This document shows, one piece after another, positions 39,075-45,956 of a DNA stretch of 64,000 nucleotides; the stretch's first letter is position 1, and every line of letters starts with the position of its first letter. This stretch comes from Ectopseudomonas mendocina. Lineage in GTDB: Bacteria; Pseudomonadota; Gammaproteobacteria; Pseudomonadales; Pseudomonadaceae. The notes below the pieces were generated by a model. The model was given only the letters and a program-made list of their open reading frames with translations. It was not told the DNA's origin and did not search any database. A program made the position numbers and the translations under genes. The stretch is taken from positions 286,518-350,517 of the forward strand of contig NZ_SCFY01000001.1 of the NCBI RefSeq assembly GCF_007049795.1, given 5' to 3'.

Positions 39075-39811
39075 GCTTGTGCTTCCTCGGTTTCGAGCGC
39101 ACGGATCTGTGCGATCTGGTCTTCAGAGAGGGTGTTGCCGCTGCTGACGGTGGCGATAACGCGATCAGCGGACTTTTCACCGGACGTGATCAGGGCTGCC
39201 CACTTCGGGAGCATTTCCTTGAACTTCTCGTCGGGATAAGCAGGCTTTCCGGTGGCTGCTGGCTTCTCGACGGTTTTGGTTGCAGTGGTCTGCTGCTGGC
39301 TGTTTTCATCGTCGACAGTTGCCTGGTCGCCGGTCGCGCCTTCGCCATTGGCGTCCACGTCGTCGTCTGCAGCGATATCGAGAAGGGCGGATTTTGCGTA
39401 ACGGCGCAGATAGGAAACGGAGGCGCCGTAGTCCTTGATATCGCGCTTGTCTTGCGCTGGCAGGGGAATCTCGGCCTCAATGCAGGCGCCTCCCGCATGG
39501 GTCAGGCGGGTAAAGATCGAAGTCCCTGCCTGCATGGTGCTTTTGCCGATGATCTGCATGGTGCCGAGGCCGTTATCGCTCAGCGGCTTGCGGGTCTTCG
39601 AGTTGATCTCTTCCAGATCGGCATAGCGGAACTTGTACGAGCCGAAACGCGCCCCGGTCTGCTTGTCCTTGATCGGAATCTCGACCTCGCGATTCTTTAC
39701 GATGGTCGGGAAATCCCCTTGAGCCTTGGCGAACGCGGCATACAGCGCAGCTACCTGCTCGGCGGTGCCGTAGGTGGCGTGGTAGATCAAGATTTCGTCG
39801 TTGGTTTCCAT
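39071..39811 (-). CDS. ERF-family single-strand annealing protein
   Basis: 246 aa. ERF signatures: FRYADLEEINSKTRKPLSDNGL and GASVSYLRRYAKSALLDIAA then DDDVDAN. It pairs complementary single strands during phage recombination and genome circularisation. The C-terminal part after residue 155 is a Gln/Thr-rich linker and a small helical domain. Works with the YqaJ nuclease encoded next. Confidence 0.9.
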   Translation of the reverse strand: METNDEILIYHATYGTAEQVAALYAAFAKAQGDFPTIVKNREVEIPIKDKQTGARFGSYKFRYADLEEINSKTRKPLSDNGLGTMQIIGKSTMQAGTSIFTRLTHAGGACIEAEIPLPAQDKRDIKDYGASVSYLRRYAKSALLDIAADDDVDANGEGATGDQATVDDENSQQQTTATKTVEKPAATGKPAYPDEKFKEMLPKWAALITSGEKSADRVIATVSSGNTLSEDQIAQIRALETEEAQA

Positions 39812-39821
39812 GGTTGCCGTC

Positions 39822-40064
39822 CTACTGTTCTTCGCCGTCGTTGGCGGGGTTCTTGCGTTGATCGATCCAGGCCTGTACTTCGTTGGCTGACCAGGCGACG
39901 GGGTCTTTCGGGCCGTCGCCCATCAGCTTCCGCTTCGCCGGGAATTTGCCCTCCAGGCCCAGCCGGCGGATCGTCGACTTCGAGAGGCCGGTGGCCTTGA
40001 TCACTTCCGGCAAACGAATCAGGCGGTCCTCTGTTGCGGCCTGTGCTGTGGCTGTTGTTGTCAT
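39822..40064 (-). CDS. AlpA-family phage regulatory protein
   Basis: 80 aa from ATG at 40064. DRLIRLPEVIKATGLSKSTI then RRLGLEGKFPAKRKL is the AlpA MerR-like helix-turn-helix, ending with WSANEVQAWIDQR. AlpA proteins switch phage or prophage genes. Overlaps the upstream 35-codon gene by four bases. Confidence 0.85.
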   Translation of the reverse strand: MTTTATAQAATEDRLIRLPEVIKATGLSKSTIRRLGLEGKFPAKRKLMGDGPKDPVAWSANEVQAWIDQRKNPANDGEEQ

Positions 40065-40168
40065 GCGGGCGGTACTCCGTACTTGATCAGGGCTGCTGCC
40101 ATGAAGGCGCCCCAGATGGCGAACCACACAGCTGCGGCGCGCAGGGTGTCTTTCGTGAAACGACTCAT
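40061..40168 (-). CDS. Small single-pass membrane protein
   Basis: 35 aa: MSRFTKDTLRAAAVWFAIWG then a hydrophobic AFMAAALIKYGV. One membrane helix spans about residues 9-32. Its ATG (40168) and stop (40061) both overlap neighbouring genes as ATGA junctions, which supports it. Such small early membrane proteins can affect superinfection; no evidence here. Confidence 0.6.
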   Translation of the reverse strand: MSRFTKDTLRAAAVWFAIWGAFMAAALIKYGVPPA

Positions 40169-40305
40169 GCCGGCACCTCGCAGGTGATGAACCACATGCC
40201 GCGACGGCGGACGGTTCGCTTGATCTGGCGGATATCGGTGACGCCGGCCGCAGTGGCGCGGGCGAATGCCTCGGCAAAGCAGCGACCTGTGAATGGGCTA
40301 GCCAT
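40165..40305 (-). CDS. Small basic phage protein
   Basis: 46 aa from ATG at 40305 (MASPFTGRCFAEAFARATAA), ending with IKRTVRRRGMWFITCEVPA. No domain recognised. Linked by overlaps on both sides. Confidence 0.6.
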   Translation of the reverse strand: MASPFTGRCFAEAFARATAAGVTDIRQIKRTVRRRGMWFITCEVPA

Positions 40306-40513
40306 GGGGCACCGCCTGGCGATTGCCGATAGCTGCCAACCGCTTGCGGTAGTCGTCGTGCTCGGCATCGGTGATCAGGCCTTCGGCGTAGGCCAGTTCG
40401 ATCATTCCGTCGGCGTAAGCCTTGGTGACCGCCTGCAGCAGAATCGGCTGGCCTTCCATCTGCGCCCGCTGGGTGATGGCGCGCTGGATCATGGCGTGGG
40501 AGGTCTTAGACAT
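40298..40513 (-). CDS. Small helical phage protein
   Basis: 71 aa from ATG at 40513 (MSKTSHAMIQRAITQRAQME). Ends with GLITDAEHDDYRKRLAAIGN, a short SHOCT-like or regulator-like helix pair (LA.AEGLIT..E....R). Overlaps both neighbours by 8 bases. Confidence 0.6.
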   Translation of the reverse strand: MSKTSHAMIQRAITQRAQMEGQPILLQAVTKAYADGMIELAYAEGLITDAEHDDYRKRLAAIGNRQAVPHG

Positions 40514-40658
40514 AAGCCACCTCTGCATCCTGCTCGCGGCACTCGGCCTGCCAGGCTTTGTCATCCTCTTGCTCGGCCTGCTCTTCATCGGTGAGCGGGT
40601 CGAGGTAGTTGGGATCGCGCGGGTCGAGGTTCCGGCGCCATGCGTCGCTGCGGATCAT
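40506..40658 (-). CDS. Small acidic phage protein
   Basis: 50 aa from ATG at 40658 (MIRSDAWRRNLDPRDPNYLD). The rest is very acidic and Glu/Gln-rich (TDEEQAEQEDDKAWQAECRE). No family recognised. Confidence 0.55.
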   Translation of the reverse strand: MIRSDAWRRNLDPRDPNYLDPLTDEEQAEQEDDKAWQAECREQDAEVAYV

Positions 40659-41014
40659 TGCGGCAGCCCCAGTGCTTCGAACTTGGCGCCGATGATGCGG
40701 CGCTCGACTTCTTCGGCAACGAACAGCGGGCGGCACTTCTCGACATGCTCGGTGACCAGCTTGTCGGCCTTCTTTTGCTCGGCCTTGTCTCCAACGATGC
40801 GAGAGACGCACAGGGCATAGCTGGTGGCTTCATCGAAGCGATCGGTGCAGAACTGGGTGAAGGCGTGGCACAGCTTCGGTTCACCCTGCTGCAGCTCGTT
40901 GAGCACCTGGCGCTGCATAACTGCAAGGGCACGCTTGCGGGTTTCTTCACGCTCCGGAAGGCCCGGATACGGCAGCGGGTTGGCGCTGTTGATCAGTTCT
41001 GGATGCAGGTACAT
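40655..41014 (-). CDS. First gene of the leftward early operon
   Basis: 119 aa from ATG at 41014 (MYLHPELINSANPLPYPGLP), preceded by GGAGGCGACTC. The frame is open upstream through the operator region but that part is regulatory DNA. Helical, no known domain. First gene after pL (about 45 bases from the predicted start point). Confidence 0.65.
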   Translation of the reverse strand: MYLHPELINSANPLPYPGLPEREETRKRALAVMQRQVLNELQQGEPKLCHAFTQFCTDRFDEATSYALCVSRIVGDKAEQKKADKLVTEHVEKCRPLFVAEEVERRIIGAKFEALGLPQ

Positions 41015-41057
41015 GAGTCGCCTCCGTGTGGTGGCCTTTCGGCTTTGCTTGGAGGCA

Positions 41058-41086
41058 AATTTAAGCAAGCTGAAATTGCTAGTCAA
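41058..41086 (-). promoter_or_regulatory. Leftward early promoter pL
   Basis: On the minus strand TTGACT (41086-41081), a 17-base spacer, then TAAATT (41063-41058). One operator overlaps the -35 and another the -10, as expected for a repressible phage promoter. Confidence 0.8.
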
Positions 41087-41119
41087 GCATGCTGAACAAT
41101 ATTTTTTCAGAATGCTGAA
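41061..41119. promoter_or_regulatory. Left operator region, three repressor sites
   Basis: Three 14-bp sites: TTAAGCAAGCTGAA (41061), TCAAGCATGCTGAA (41083) and TTCAGAATGCTGAA (41106), spaced 22-23 bp. They share the palindrome seen at 42568-42638. Probable binding sites of the S24 repressor and of Cro. Confidence 0.8.
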
Positions 41120-41162
41120 TTTTTGCTAGGGTGTGAATGACTCTGCGAGAGGCGCAGAAACG

Positions 41163-41188
41163 AAAAAGCCCGGCGCTGGGCCGGGCTC
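41163..41188 (-). terminator. Terminator of the repressor-side leftward transcript
   Basis: On the minus strand AGCCCGGC/GCCGGGCT with a 5-base loop, followed by a T run. It would stop transcripts coming from the repressor side before they reach pL. Confidence 0.75.
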
Positions 41189-41207
41189 ATTCAGGAGGTG
41201 GAAGGGT

Positions 41208-41360
41208 ATGAATTACGCGCGCGAGAAGAAGCTAGCTGCTTTCAAGCGGAACATCAGCCGTCAGTCGAGCGTGATGGCGCAATACGAGGCGATGCAAAAG
41301 GCTCTCGAAGAGGTTAGGCCAGCCGCATTGCGGCATCAAAGTGAGCCAGGATCACTTTAG
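41208..41360 (+). CDS. Small phage protein
   Basis: 50 aa, MNYAREKKLAAFKRNISRQS and onward, basic and helical. ATG at 41208 has a near-perfect AGGAGGT nine bases upstream, the main evidence. It lies on the plus strand between the operator region and a minus-strand gene that it overlaps by 9 bases at the 3' end. Function unknown. Confidence 0.6.
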   Translation: MNYAREKKLAAFKRNISRQSSVMAQYEAMQKALEEVRPAALRHQSEPGSL

Positions 41361-41609
41361 CCCTTTCAGGATTCGCACGTATGGAGCTAGGCGTGGGTAT
41401 CTATCGGCATATCCGCCGTAGTCGCCACTCGGCACAAACTCCCAAGCGCTTCCGTTCCAGCGAGCATCGCGATTGGCAGGTTTGGAGGCATTCAGCACCA
41501 CTTCGCAGTCGCCAAGCGTGTTGCCTTCATCGCGCACATTGGCCACAACACAGTGGCTTCCATCAACCACTATCCACTCACCAGATTTGATATCAGGACG
41601 TTTACCCAT
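41352..41609 (-). CDS. Small phage protein in the immunity region
   Basis: 85 aa from ATG at 41609 (MGKRPDIKSGEWIVVDGSHC), a beta-rich domain resembling small hypothetical proteins found near phage repressors. Ends in RYPRLAPYVRILKGLK. Its start codon overlaps that of the plus-strand gene at 41608 in the palindrome CCATGG. Confidence 0.6.
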   Translation of the reverse strand: MGKRPDIKSGEWIVVDGSHCVVANVRDEGNTLGDCEVVLNASKPANRDARWNGSAWEFVPSGDYGGYADRYPRLAPYVRILKGLK

Positions 41610-41799
41610 GGATAACATGACCCCCAAAGAACGTGTATTCGGCACGCTGCGCAATCTGCAGCGTCTGGTTGATGAAACAGAGGATCTGAACGCACTAAAG
41701 GATCGGCTAGCTGTGGCGATTGACCGCTGCCTCTCTTGGGAAAGTGAACTGATCAATCTGGATGCTAGCGCGCAAGGTTCAGCACCAGGGCAAGAGTGA
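41608..41799 (+). CDS. Small helical phage protein
   Basis: 63 aa, MDNMTPKERVFGTLRNLQRL and onward, fully helical. ATG at 41608 with AGGACG about eight bases before; ATG at 41617 is an alternative. It is divergent from the 85-aa gene with overlapping start codons. Confidence 0.6.
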   Translation: MDNMTPKERVFGTLRNLQRLVDETEDLNALKDRLAVAIDRCLSWESELINLDASAQGSAPGQE

Positions 41800-41884
41800 C
41801 CACGATAGCGATCCACAGTAGCAGCCACCTGAACGCCCCTTTGTCGCCCCTGGCGAGTGCATCGAAGAACCGAAGCCACCGCAC
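41765..41884 (-). CDS. Possible small membrane protein downstream of the repressor
   Basis: 39 aa with GTG start at 41884, five bases after the repressor stop. The C-terminal half is a strong membrane helix (WLLLWIAIVVTLALVLNLA), preceded by a basic amphipathic segment. No clear Shine-Dalgarno is seen and it overlaps the plus-strand gene ending at 41799. If made, it would be expressed in the lysogen with the repressor. Confidence 0.35.
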   Translation of the reverse strand: MRWLRFFDALARGDKGAFRWLLLWIAIVVTLALVLNLAR

Positions 41885-41889
41885 TCAGC

Positions 41890-42558
41890 TCAGCCCATGG
41901 CGCCGCCGCGCCATATCACGCGACCAAGGATCGGCATGTCGTGAAGCACGGACTCGGTTACAGGTTCGTCCGGGTAGGCTGACTTGTCGGGATTGTCGCT
42001 GCGGATAACCCAAGCGCCAGAAAGGAGCTGATTGATTCGCTTGATGCTGATACCGCCATCTGGCCTTCTGATTGCGTAGGCCTGGCGATCGCGCGGAGTG
42101 GTGTCCGACCAATCAAACAGCACTACGTCGCCATCAAAGATGTAAGGCTCCATGCTGGCGCCTTCGGCGTAGATGACAAACAGGTTCTCAGGTTTGGCGC
42201 CCATACGCTTGAGCCAATCGCGCTTGAACGCAAGCCCTCCCTTAACCTCTACGTGGTCGTTGAGATAGCCGTCGCCACAGTCGCCCTTGGCTGAATACTG
42301 GGGAATCAAAGCATACGCATCCTCTGCTGGTGAGCGCGTTTCTTCGTCGCGCTCCTCTCCCTGGCCAATCGCTAGCCACATTGCATTGAAGCCGGTGGCT
42401 TTTGCCAGTGCGAACAGGTTCTCCGGCTTGAGGCCTTTGCTCTCGCCGCTGATCCACTGGGTCACAGAAGAGGGTGCAACGCCACAAAGCGAGGCGATCT
42501 CTCCCTTCTTCTTTCCGCTGAGGCTTACCGCCCTAGCGATTCGTTCATGTCTTTCCAT
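41890..42558 (-). CDS. CI-like repressor, HTH plus S24 peptidase
   Basis: 222 aa. N-terminal helix-turn-helix at about residues 19-38 (GEIASLCGVAPSSVTQWISG). C-terminal S24/LexA domain with Ser135 in EGASMEP and Lys173 in ISIKRI, the Ser-Lys pair of self-cleavage. A likely cleavage bond is Cys94-Gly95. It should keep pL and pR shut in the lysogen and be inactivated via RecA. It faces cro across the right operator region. Confidence 0.93.
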   Translation of the reverse strand: MERHERIARAVSLSGKKKGEIASLCGVAPSSVTQWISGESKGLKPENLFALAKATGFNAMWLAIGQGEERDEETRSPAEDAYALIPQYSAKGDCGDGYLNDHVEVKGGLAFKRDWLKRMGAKPENLFVIYAEGASMEPYIFDGDVVLFDWSDTTPRDRQAYAIRRPDGGISIKRINQLLSGAWVIRSDNPDKSAYPDEPVTESVLHDMPILGRVIWRGGAMG

Positions 42559-42567
42559 GCCCTCACA

Positions 42568-42638
42568 TTAAGGCAACTTAATTTAAGTATGCAGTATGCT
42601 GAATTATCGGCTTGACTGCAAAAATTAAGCATGCTGAA
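42568..42638. promoter_or_regulatory. Right operator region, three repressor sites
   Basis: TTAAGGCAACTTAA (42568), TGCAGTATGCTGAA (42590) and TTAAGCATGCTGAA (42625). Same consensus as the left set, with 22- and 35-bp spacing. The first site lies close to the repressor start and could mediate autoregulation. Confidence 0.78.
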
Positions 42639-42640
42639 CT
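42612..42640 (+). promoter_or_regulatory. Rightward early promoter pR
   Basis: TTGACT (42612-42617), 17-base spacer, TGAACT (42635-42640). The operator at 42625-42638 covers the spacer and -10. Same -35 as pL. It drives cro and the replication genes. Confidence 0.75.
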
Positions 42641-42667
42641 TGCGTTGTTCCTTTCTGGGAGAACGCA

Positions 42668-42874
42668 ATGAAGACCAAGTCTGCGGCCGATTTCTTCGGC
42701 TCCAAAAAGAAGCTGGCTGAAGCGCTAGGCATCAGTCCGAGCGCCGTGACGATGTGGGGTGATGACGTGCCTGAACTGCGTCAGTACCAGATCGAGCGCC
42801 TTACACGGGGGAAGGTAAAGCGAGCGGCGCCGGTAGAAACAACACCCGTCACGACAACAGCAGCTGTTTCCTAG
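42668..42874 (+). CDS. cro: Cro-like repressor
   Basis: 68 aa. Helix-turn-helix in residues about 13-32 (KKLAEALGISPSAVTMWGDD) followed by PELRQYQIERLTRGK, the typical Cro/YdaS form. First gene after pR. Expected to bind the same operators as the S24 repressor. Confidence 0.88.
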   Translation: MKTKSAADFFGSKKKLAEALGISPSAVTMWGDDVPELRQYQIERLTRGKVKRAAPVETTPVTTTAAVS

Positions 42875-42883
42875 GTGGTCGCC

Positions 42884-43072
42884 ATGGCCAATCAGATGCC
42901 AGATCAAAAGCGGGTCGAGGACGAAAGCGCGCGCTACCTCGCCGAAATGTCCGCTACCCAGCGCACTCGGCTTGAGCACTACGCGCGTAGCAAGGGCCTC
43001 ACAACCGAACAGGCAGTGGCGCAGATCGTCACCGAGTTCCTGGCTGCCGAGGGTGCTGATGACAGTCACTGA
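42884..43072 (+). CDS. Small phage protein after cro
   Basis: 62 aa from ATG at 42884 (MANQMPDQKRVEDESARYLA); a GTG three codons earlier is also open. Helical, ending in LTTEQAVAQIVTEFLAAEG. Position matches CII in lambda, but no CII-like helix-turn-helix is evident. Overlaps the next gene by 14 bases. Confidence 0.6.
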   Translation: MANQMPDQKRVEDESARYLAEMSATQRTRLEHYARSKGLTTEQAVAQIVTEFLAAEGADDSH

Positions 43073-44051
43073 TCTGCCGGCGCCGCTTGTGCCTGCTGAT
43101 GTTGATCTGCGTGGGTTGCCGTTCATGCCGCTGGATGTGAACCGGCTGCGTGACAGCGACCTGGCGATCGAGGCGAGCGGTGACGAGTTCCGCGCCGCGG
43201 TGCTGCTGTGGTGCGCAAGTTGGAATCAGGTACCGGCCGGCTCTTTGCCGGATGCCGAACAGGCCCTGGCTGCTTATGCGGGGTTCGGTCGTGACCTAAA
43301 GAGCTGGAAGAAGGTGCGCGATGGCGCGCTGCGCGGGTTCGTGAAGTGCGCAGACGGGCGCCTGTACCACCCGGTTGTCGCTGAGAAAGCGATCGACGCC
43401 TGGGCGCAGCGAGTCGAGCACCGCAAGGCCGTAGCGGGCCAGAACGAGCGCAAGCGTGCAGAGCGGGAAGAGCGGTCGCAGATGTTCGCGGCGCTTCGTG
43501 AGGCCGGCCAGGTGCTGGCCTGGAACACGCCAACCAGCACGCTGCGCGCGGCGTTCGCAGAGTTGGAAAAGGCCAGTGACGGCGGTGTGACAAGTCACGG
43601 ACCTGTCACGGTGACAGGTCACGCACCTGACACGGCTAAGAGAGGGACAGGGAAAGGGAATAGAGAGGGAGAGGGATTAGAACCCCCTGTAGTCCCCCTT
43701 GCTGACCAGTCACAGGGACAGCCGGCGAAGAAGCCGGCGGCGAAGGCCAAGGCGGAAGGCGCGCGCGCCAAGCCGAGGAAGCCGCTGCAGATGCCGTTCC
43801 TGATGACTGGCGAGATGTTGGCTTGGGCGAAGGAGAAGGCCCCGGCTGTGAACCTTGATCGGGAAACCGAGCGGTTCTGTGACTACTGGACCGGTACCGG
43901 GAAGGCGATGGCTGACTGGCCATCGACCTGGCGCAACTGGATGCGCAGAGCGCAAGACGACATTGAGCGGCGTGGCGGTGGTGGGCCTGGAGGAAGGCCG
44001 TCAGGCGGCCCTGGTGATACGAGATGGATCGAAGAGGACGACGGTGTATGA
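43059..44051 (+). CDS. DUF1376/YdaU-type replication protein (lambda O position)
   Basis: 330 aa from ATG at 43059. The DUF1376 domain covers about 17-130: LPFMPLDVNRLRDSDLAIEA, FRAAVLLWCASWNQVPAGSL and GRLYHPVVAEKAIDAW. A low-complexity Ala/Lys/Pro linker follows (about 195-255), then a C-terminal segment AVNLDRETERFCDYWTG ... WPSTWRNWMRRA like primosomal or initiator tails. It precedes a P homologue with a four-base overlap, and its own coding sequence contains a palindrome cluster (43587-43680). It is probably the phage initiator. Confidence 0.8.
   Translation: MTVTDLPAPLVPADVDLRGLPFMPLDVNRLRDSDLAIEASGDEFRAAVLLWCASWNQVPAGSLPDAEQALAAYAGFGRDLKSWKKVRDGALRGFVKCADGRLYHPVVAEKAIDAWAQRVEHRKAVAGQNERKRAEREERSQMFAALREAGQVLAWNTPTSTLRAAFAELEKASDGGVTSHGPVTVTGHAPDTAKRGTGKGNREGEGLEPPVVPLADQSQGQPAKKPAAKAKAEGARAKPRKPLQMPFLMTGEMLAWAKEKAPAVNLDRETERFCDYWTGTGKAMADWPSTWRNWMRRAQDDIERRGGGGPGGRPSGGPGDTRWIEEDDGV
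43587..43680. other. Candidate phage replication origin inside the O-like gene
   Basis: GTGACAAGTCAC at 43587 is followed by the perfect 19-bp palindrome ACCTGTCACGGTGACAGGT (43601-43619) and a further GTCAC/CTGACAC pair to 43633. A 44-base almost pure purine tract (43637-43680) comes next. In lambda the origin iterons also lie within gene O, next to a skewed AT/purine region. Assignment by analogy. Confidence 0.55.
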
Positions 44052-44800
44052 AAACCGCGACCGATGTGCTGAAGACTTTGCCAAACCTGCCTGCTGAGCA
44101 GGTCCGCGACAACGTCGCCAAGAAGCCGAACGCCGAGACTGCGCTGATCGTCAACAAGCTTTTCGACGAGCTGAAGAGCATTTTCCCGGCGTGGCGCCAG
44201 GCCTGGCCGAACGATGCCGCAGAGAACCGCGCCAAGCGTTCCTGGGTGAAAGGGTTTATGCGCTCGGGGATCAACACCATCGACCAGCTGCGTTACGGCA
44301 TCGAAGCCTGCCGCGCACTCGAAACCGACTTCGCTCCCAGTGTCGGCAAGTTCGTGAAGCTGTGCACGCCGACCGCTGAGGATCTGGGCTTTCCAGCCGA
44401 CGATATCGCCTGGCGTGAGGTGGTGCGCCACTGCGCGAACCCTGGCCGGCACAACTGGAGCCATGAGGCTGTGCGCCTGGCTGGCAGTGCTGTCGGCTGG
44501 TTCAACCTGCGGTGCAGCAGCATCCCTGAAGAAACCCTGCGCAAGCGCTTCGACCATGCGTACTACCAGCTTCGCCGCCGGCAGGCGCTGGGGCTGCCCC
44601 TGGAAGAGCCGCGCCAGGGCATCGAAGACCAGAGCAAAGGCCGCGAACTGACGCCAGATCAGGCCGAGCGCCGCGGCGAACGCCTGGTGCAGCGCGTCAT
44701 GCGCGTGCAGGGCTTGGACAAACTCACCGGAGAACAGGCCCGTCAGCAGTTGCTGGCCAAGCTCCGTATCCGTCGAGGTGACAGCCATGAACAACCTTGA
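44048..44800 (+). CDS. Replication protein P homologue
   Basis: 250 aa. Matches phage P proteins that deliver host DnaB helicase to the origin: LFDELKSIFPAWRQAWPNDA, KRSWVKGFMRSGINTIDQL and FAPSVGKFVKLCTPTAEDLG align with lambda P's IFPA..., K..W...F...GI.T..Q and P..G.F...C. ATG at 44048 overlaps the O-like stop by four bases. Confidence 0.88.
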   Translation: MKTATDVLKTLPNLPAEQVRDNVAKKPNAETALIVNKLFDELKSIFPAWRQAWPNDAAENRAKRSWVKGFMRSGINTIDQLRYGIEACRALETDFAPSVGKFVKLCTPTAEDLGFPADDIAWREVVRHCANPGRHNWSHEAVRLAGSAVGWFNLRCSSIPEETLRKRFDHAYYQLRRRQALGLPLEEPRQGIEDQSKGRELTPDQAERRGERLVQRVMRVQGLDKLTGEQARQQLLAKLRIRRGDSHEQP

Positions 44801-44942
44801 ACGCCGCCGCTGGCACGCCTGCCGCGTGCGCATCGAAGAACTGCTGGCCGAGGGCTGGAGCATAACCGGACGCGAACCGCTGCGCCTTGAGCTTGGCCGC
44901 CGTGTCCTTCTCGTCAAAGGGGGCTGTGTGATCAATGGCTGA
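44787..44942 (+). CDS. Small phage protein
   Basis: 51 aa, MNNLERRRWHACRVRIEELL, then LRLELGRRVLLVKGGCVING. ATG at 44787 lies within the end of the P gene, 14-base overlap. Tight packing supports it. No function known. Confidence 0.55.
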   Translation: MNNLERRRWHACRVRIEELLAEGWSITGREPLRLELGRRVLLVKGGCVING

Positions 44943-44981
44943 TTTCGTGATTTTGGCCGTGATCGGCCGGGGAGGTGTTCG

Positions 44982-45314
44982 TTGAATCTGCTAGCCCAGC
45001 AAGCTCTGGCCCGTGCGTTGGCCAAGGGCGCCAAGCCGGTAACGGCTGCCGAGGTGCTGCCGGTCGATCCAGTACCTGCGACTACTCCAGTCACCGCACC
45101 TATCGCTGACGGCGGCCACTTCGACCGCATCGGCTATCTCGAAGGCCGCAAGCACGCGCTCGATATCGTCCGCGATGGCCGGCTGCTGCTCGAACTGCAG
45201 GATGGTCGCTCGCAACTTGCCGACCGTTTACGTCAGTGCATGCAGTGCAAGCCCGCCAGCTTCGCCAAGGGCGTGGAAAGCATCATAGCCCTGGTGCAGG
45301 AGGTGACCCAGTGA
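44982..45314 (+). CDS. Phage protein, TTG start
   Basis: 110 aa from TTG at 44982, supported by GGAGGT five bases before it. The second half, RIGYLEGRKHALDIVRDGRL, is helical. No known domain. Stop overlaps the next GTG start (GTGA). Confidence 0.6.
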   Translation: MNLLAQQALARALAKGAKPVTAAEVLPVDPVPATTPVTAPIADGGHFDRIGYLEGRKHALDIVRDGRLLLELQDGRSQLADRLRQCMQCKPASFAKGVESIIALVQEVTQ

Positions 45315-45649
45315 ACGCAGAACAGCAAAAGCGCCTGCACGAACTGGCGTTGATCATGCTCCGTGATGCGCACGGCGAAGACTTCACCGAAGAGCAGGCC
45401 GCGCTTTTCCCCGCGCAGCAGGAAGAGTACCGGCGTCTGACCGAGCCTCAGGAGATCCTGTCGCTGCTGGAAGAAAACGTCAGGTTGCGTGCGAACTCAG
45501 AGCGTTATCTGTGGCTACGCGACAAGAGCGAAAACGCACATCCCTTCTACCTGAGTACCCCGATCTGGATGACTGGCGTGCGCTTCCGTCAGTCGGACGT
45601 GGATCACTCTATCGACAGGGCGATGGCCGAGGGTGGCGCCAATGGCTGA
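45311..45649 (+). CDS. Phage protein, GTG start
   Basis: 112 aa from GTG at 45311. NSERYLWLRDKSENAHPFYL (about 64-83) resembles a short conserved motif in phage and host hypothetical proteins. C-terminus VDHSIDRAMAEGGANG. Overlaps the next gene by 8 bases. Confidence 0.65.
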   Translation: MNAEQQKRLHELALIMLRDAHGEDFTEEQAALFPAQQEEYRRLTEPQEILSLLEENVRLRANSERYLWLRDKSENAHPFYLSTPIWMTGVRFRQSDVDHSIDRAMAEGGANG

Positions 45650-45956
45650 CGTACTCGCATTCCTCGCTGCCCTGCGCGACGTGCACCCGGATATGTCCCG
45701 CTACGGCCTGAATGGGGGCTGTTTCAGGGTCTATCTGCTGCTGAAACAGGCATTCCCTGATGCCGAACCCTGGTACGACAGCGACCACGTCATCACCAAG
45801 ATTGGCGATCGCTTCTATGACATTCGCGGCCAGGTAGAGCCGGTGAGTGCCGTCGGCGCCTCGTACATGCGCATGTGCGCCCTGTGCTTCAACCGTGCCT
45901 ATGGTTGGGACCAGCCGGCCCTGAACACAGACCAGCAGGGGGTGCGCCATGGGTAA
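45642..45956 (+). CDS. Phage protein of unknown function
   Basis: 104 aa from ATG at 45642. The fold looks papain-like in miniature (GGCFRVYLLLKQAFPDAEPW, then VITKIGDRFYDIRG with an Asp), i.e. a possible Cys/His-containing domain common in nin-region proteins. No confident assignment. Overlaps both neighbours. Confidence 0.65.
   Translation: MADVLAFLAALRDVHPDMSRYGLNGGCFRVYLLLKQAFPDAEPWYDSDHVITKIGDRFYDIRGQVEPVSAVGASYMRMCALCFNRAYGWDQPALNTDQQGVRHG

Noticed and set aside
42972..43058. Upstream extension of the O-like protein
   Set aside because: The extra residues overlap the preceding 62-aa gene and look like an out-of-frame reading of it. The ATG at 43059 gives the DUF1376 start.
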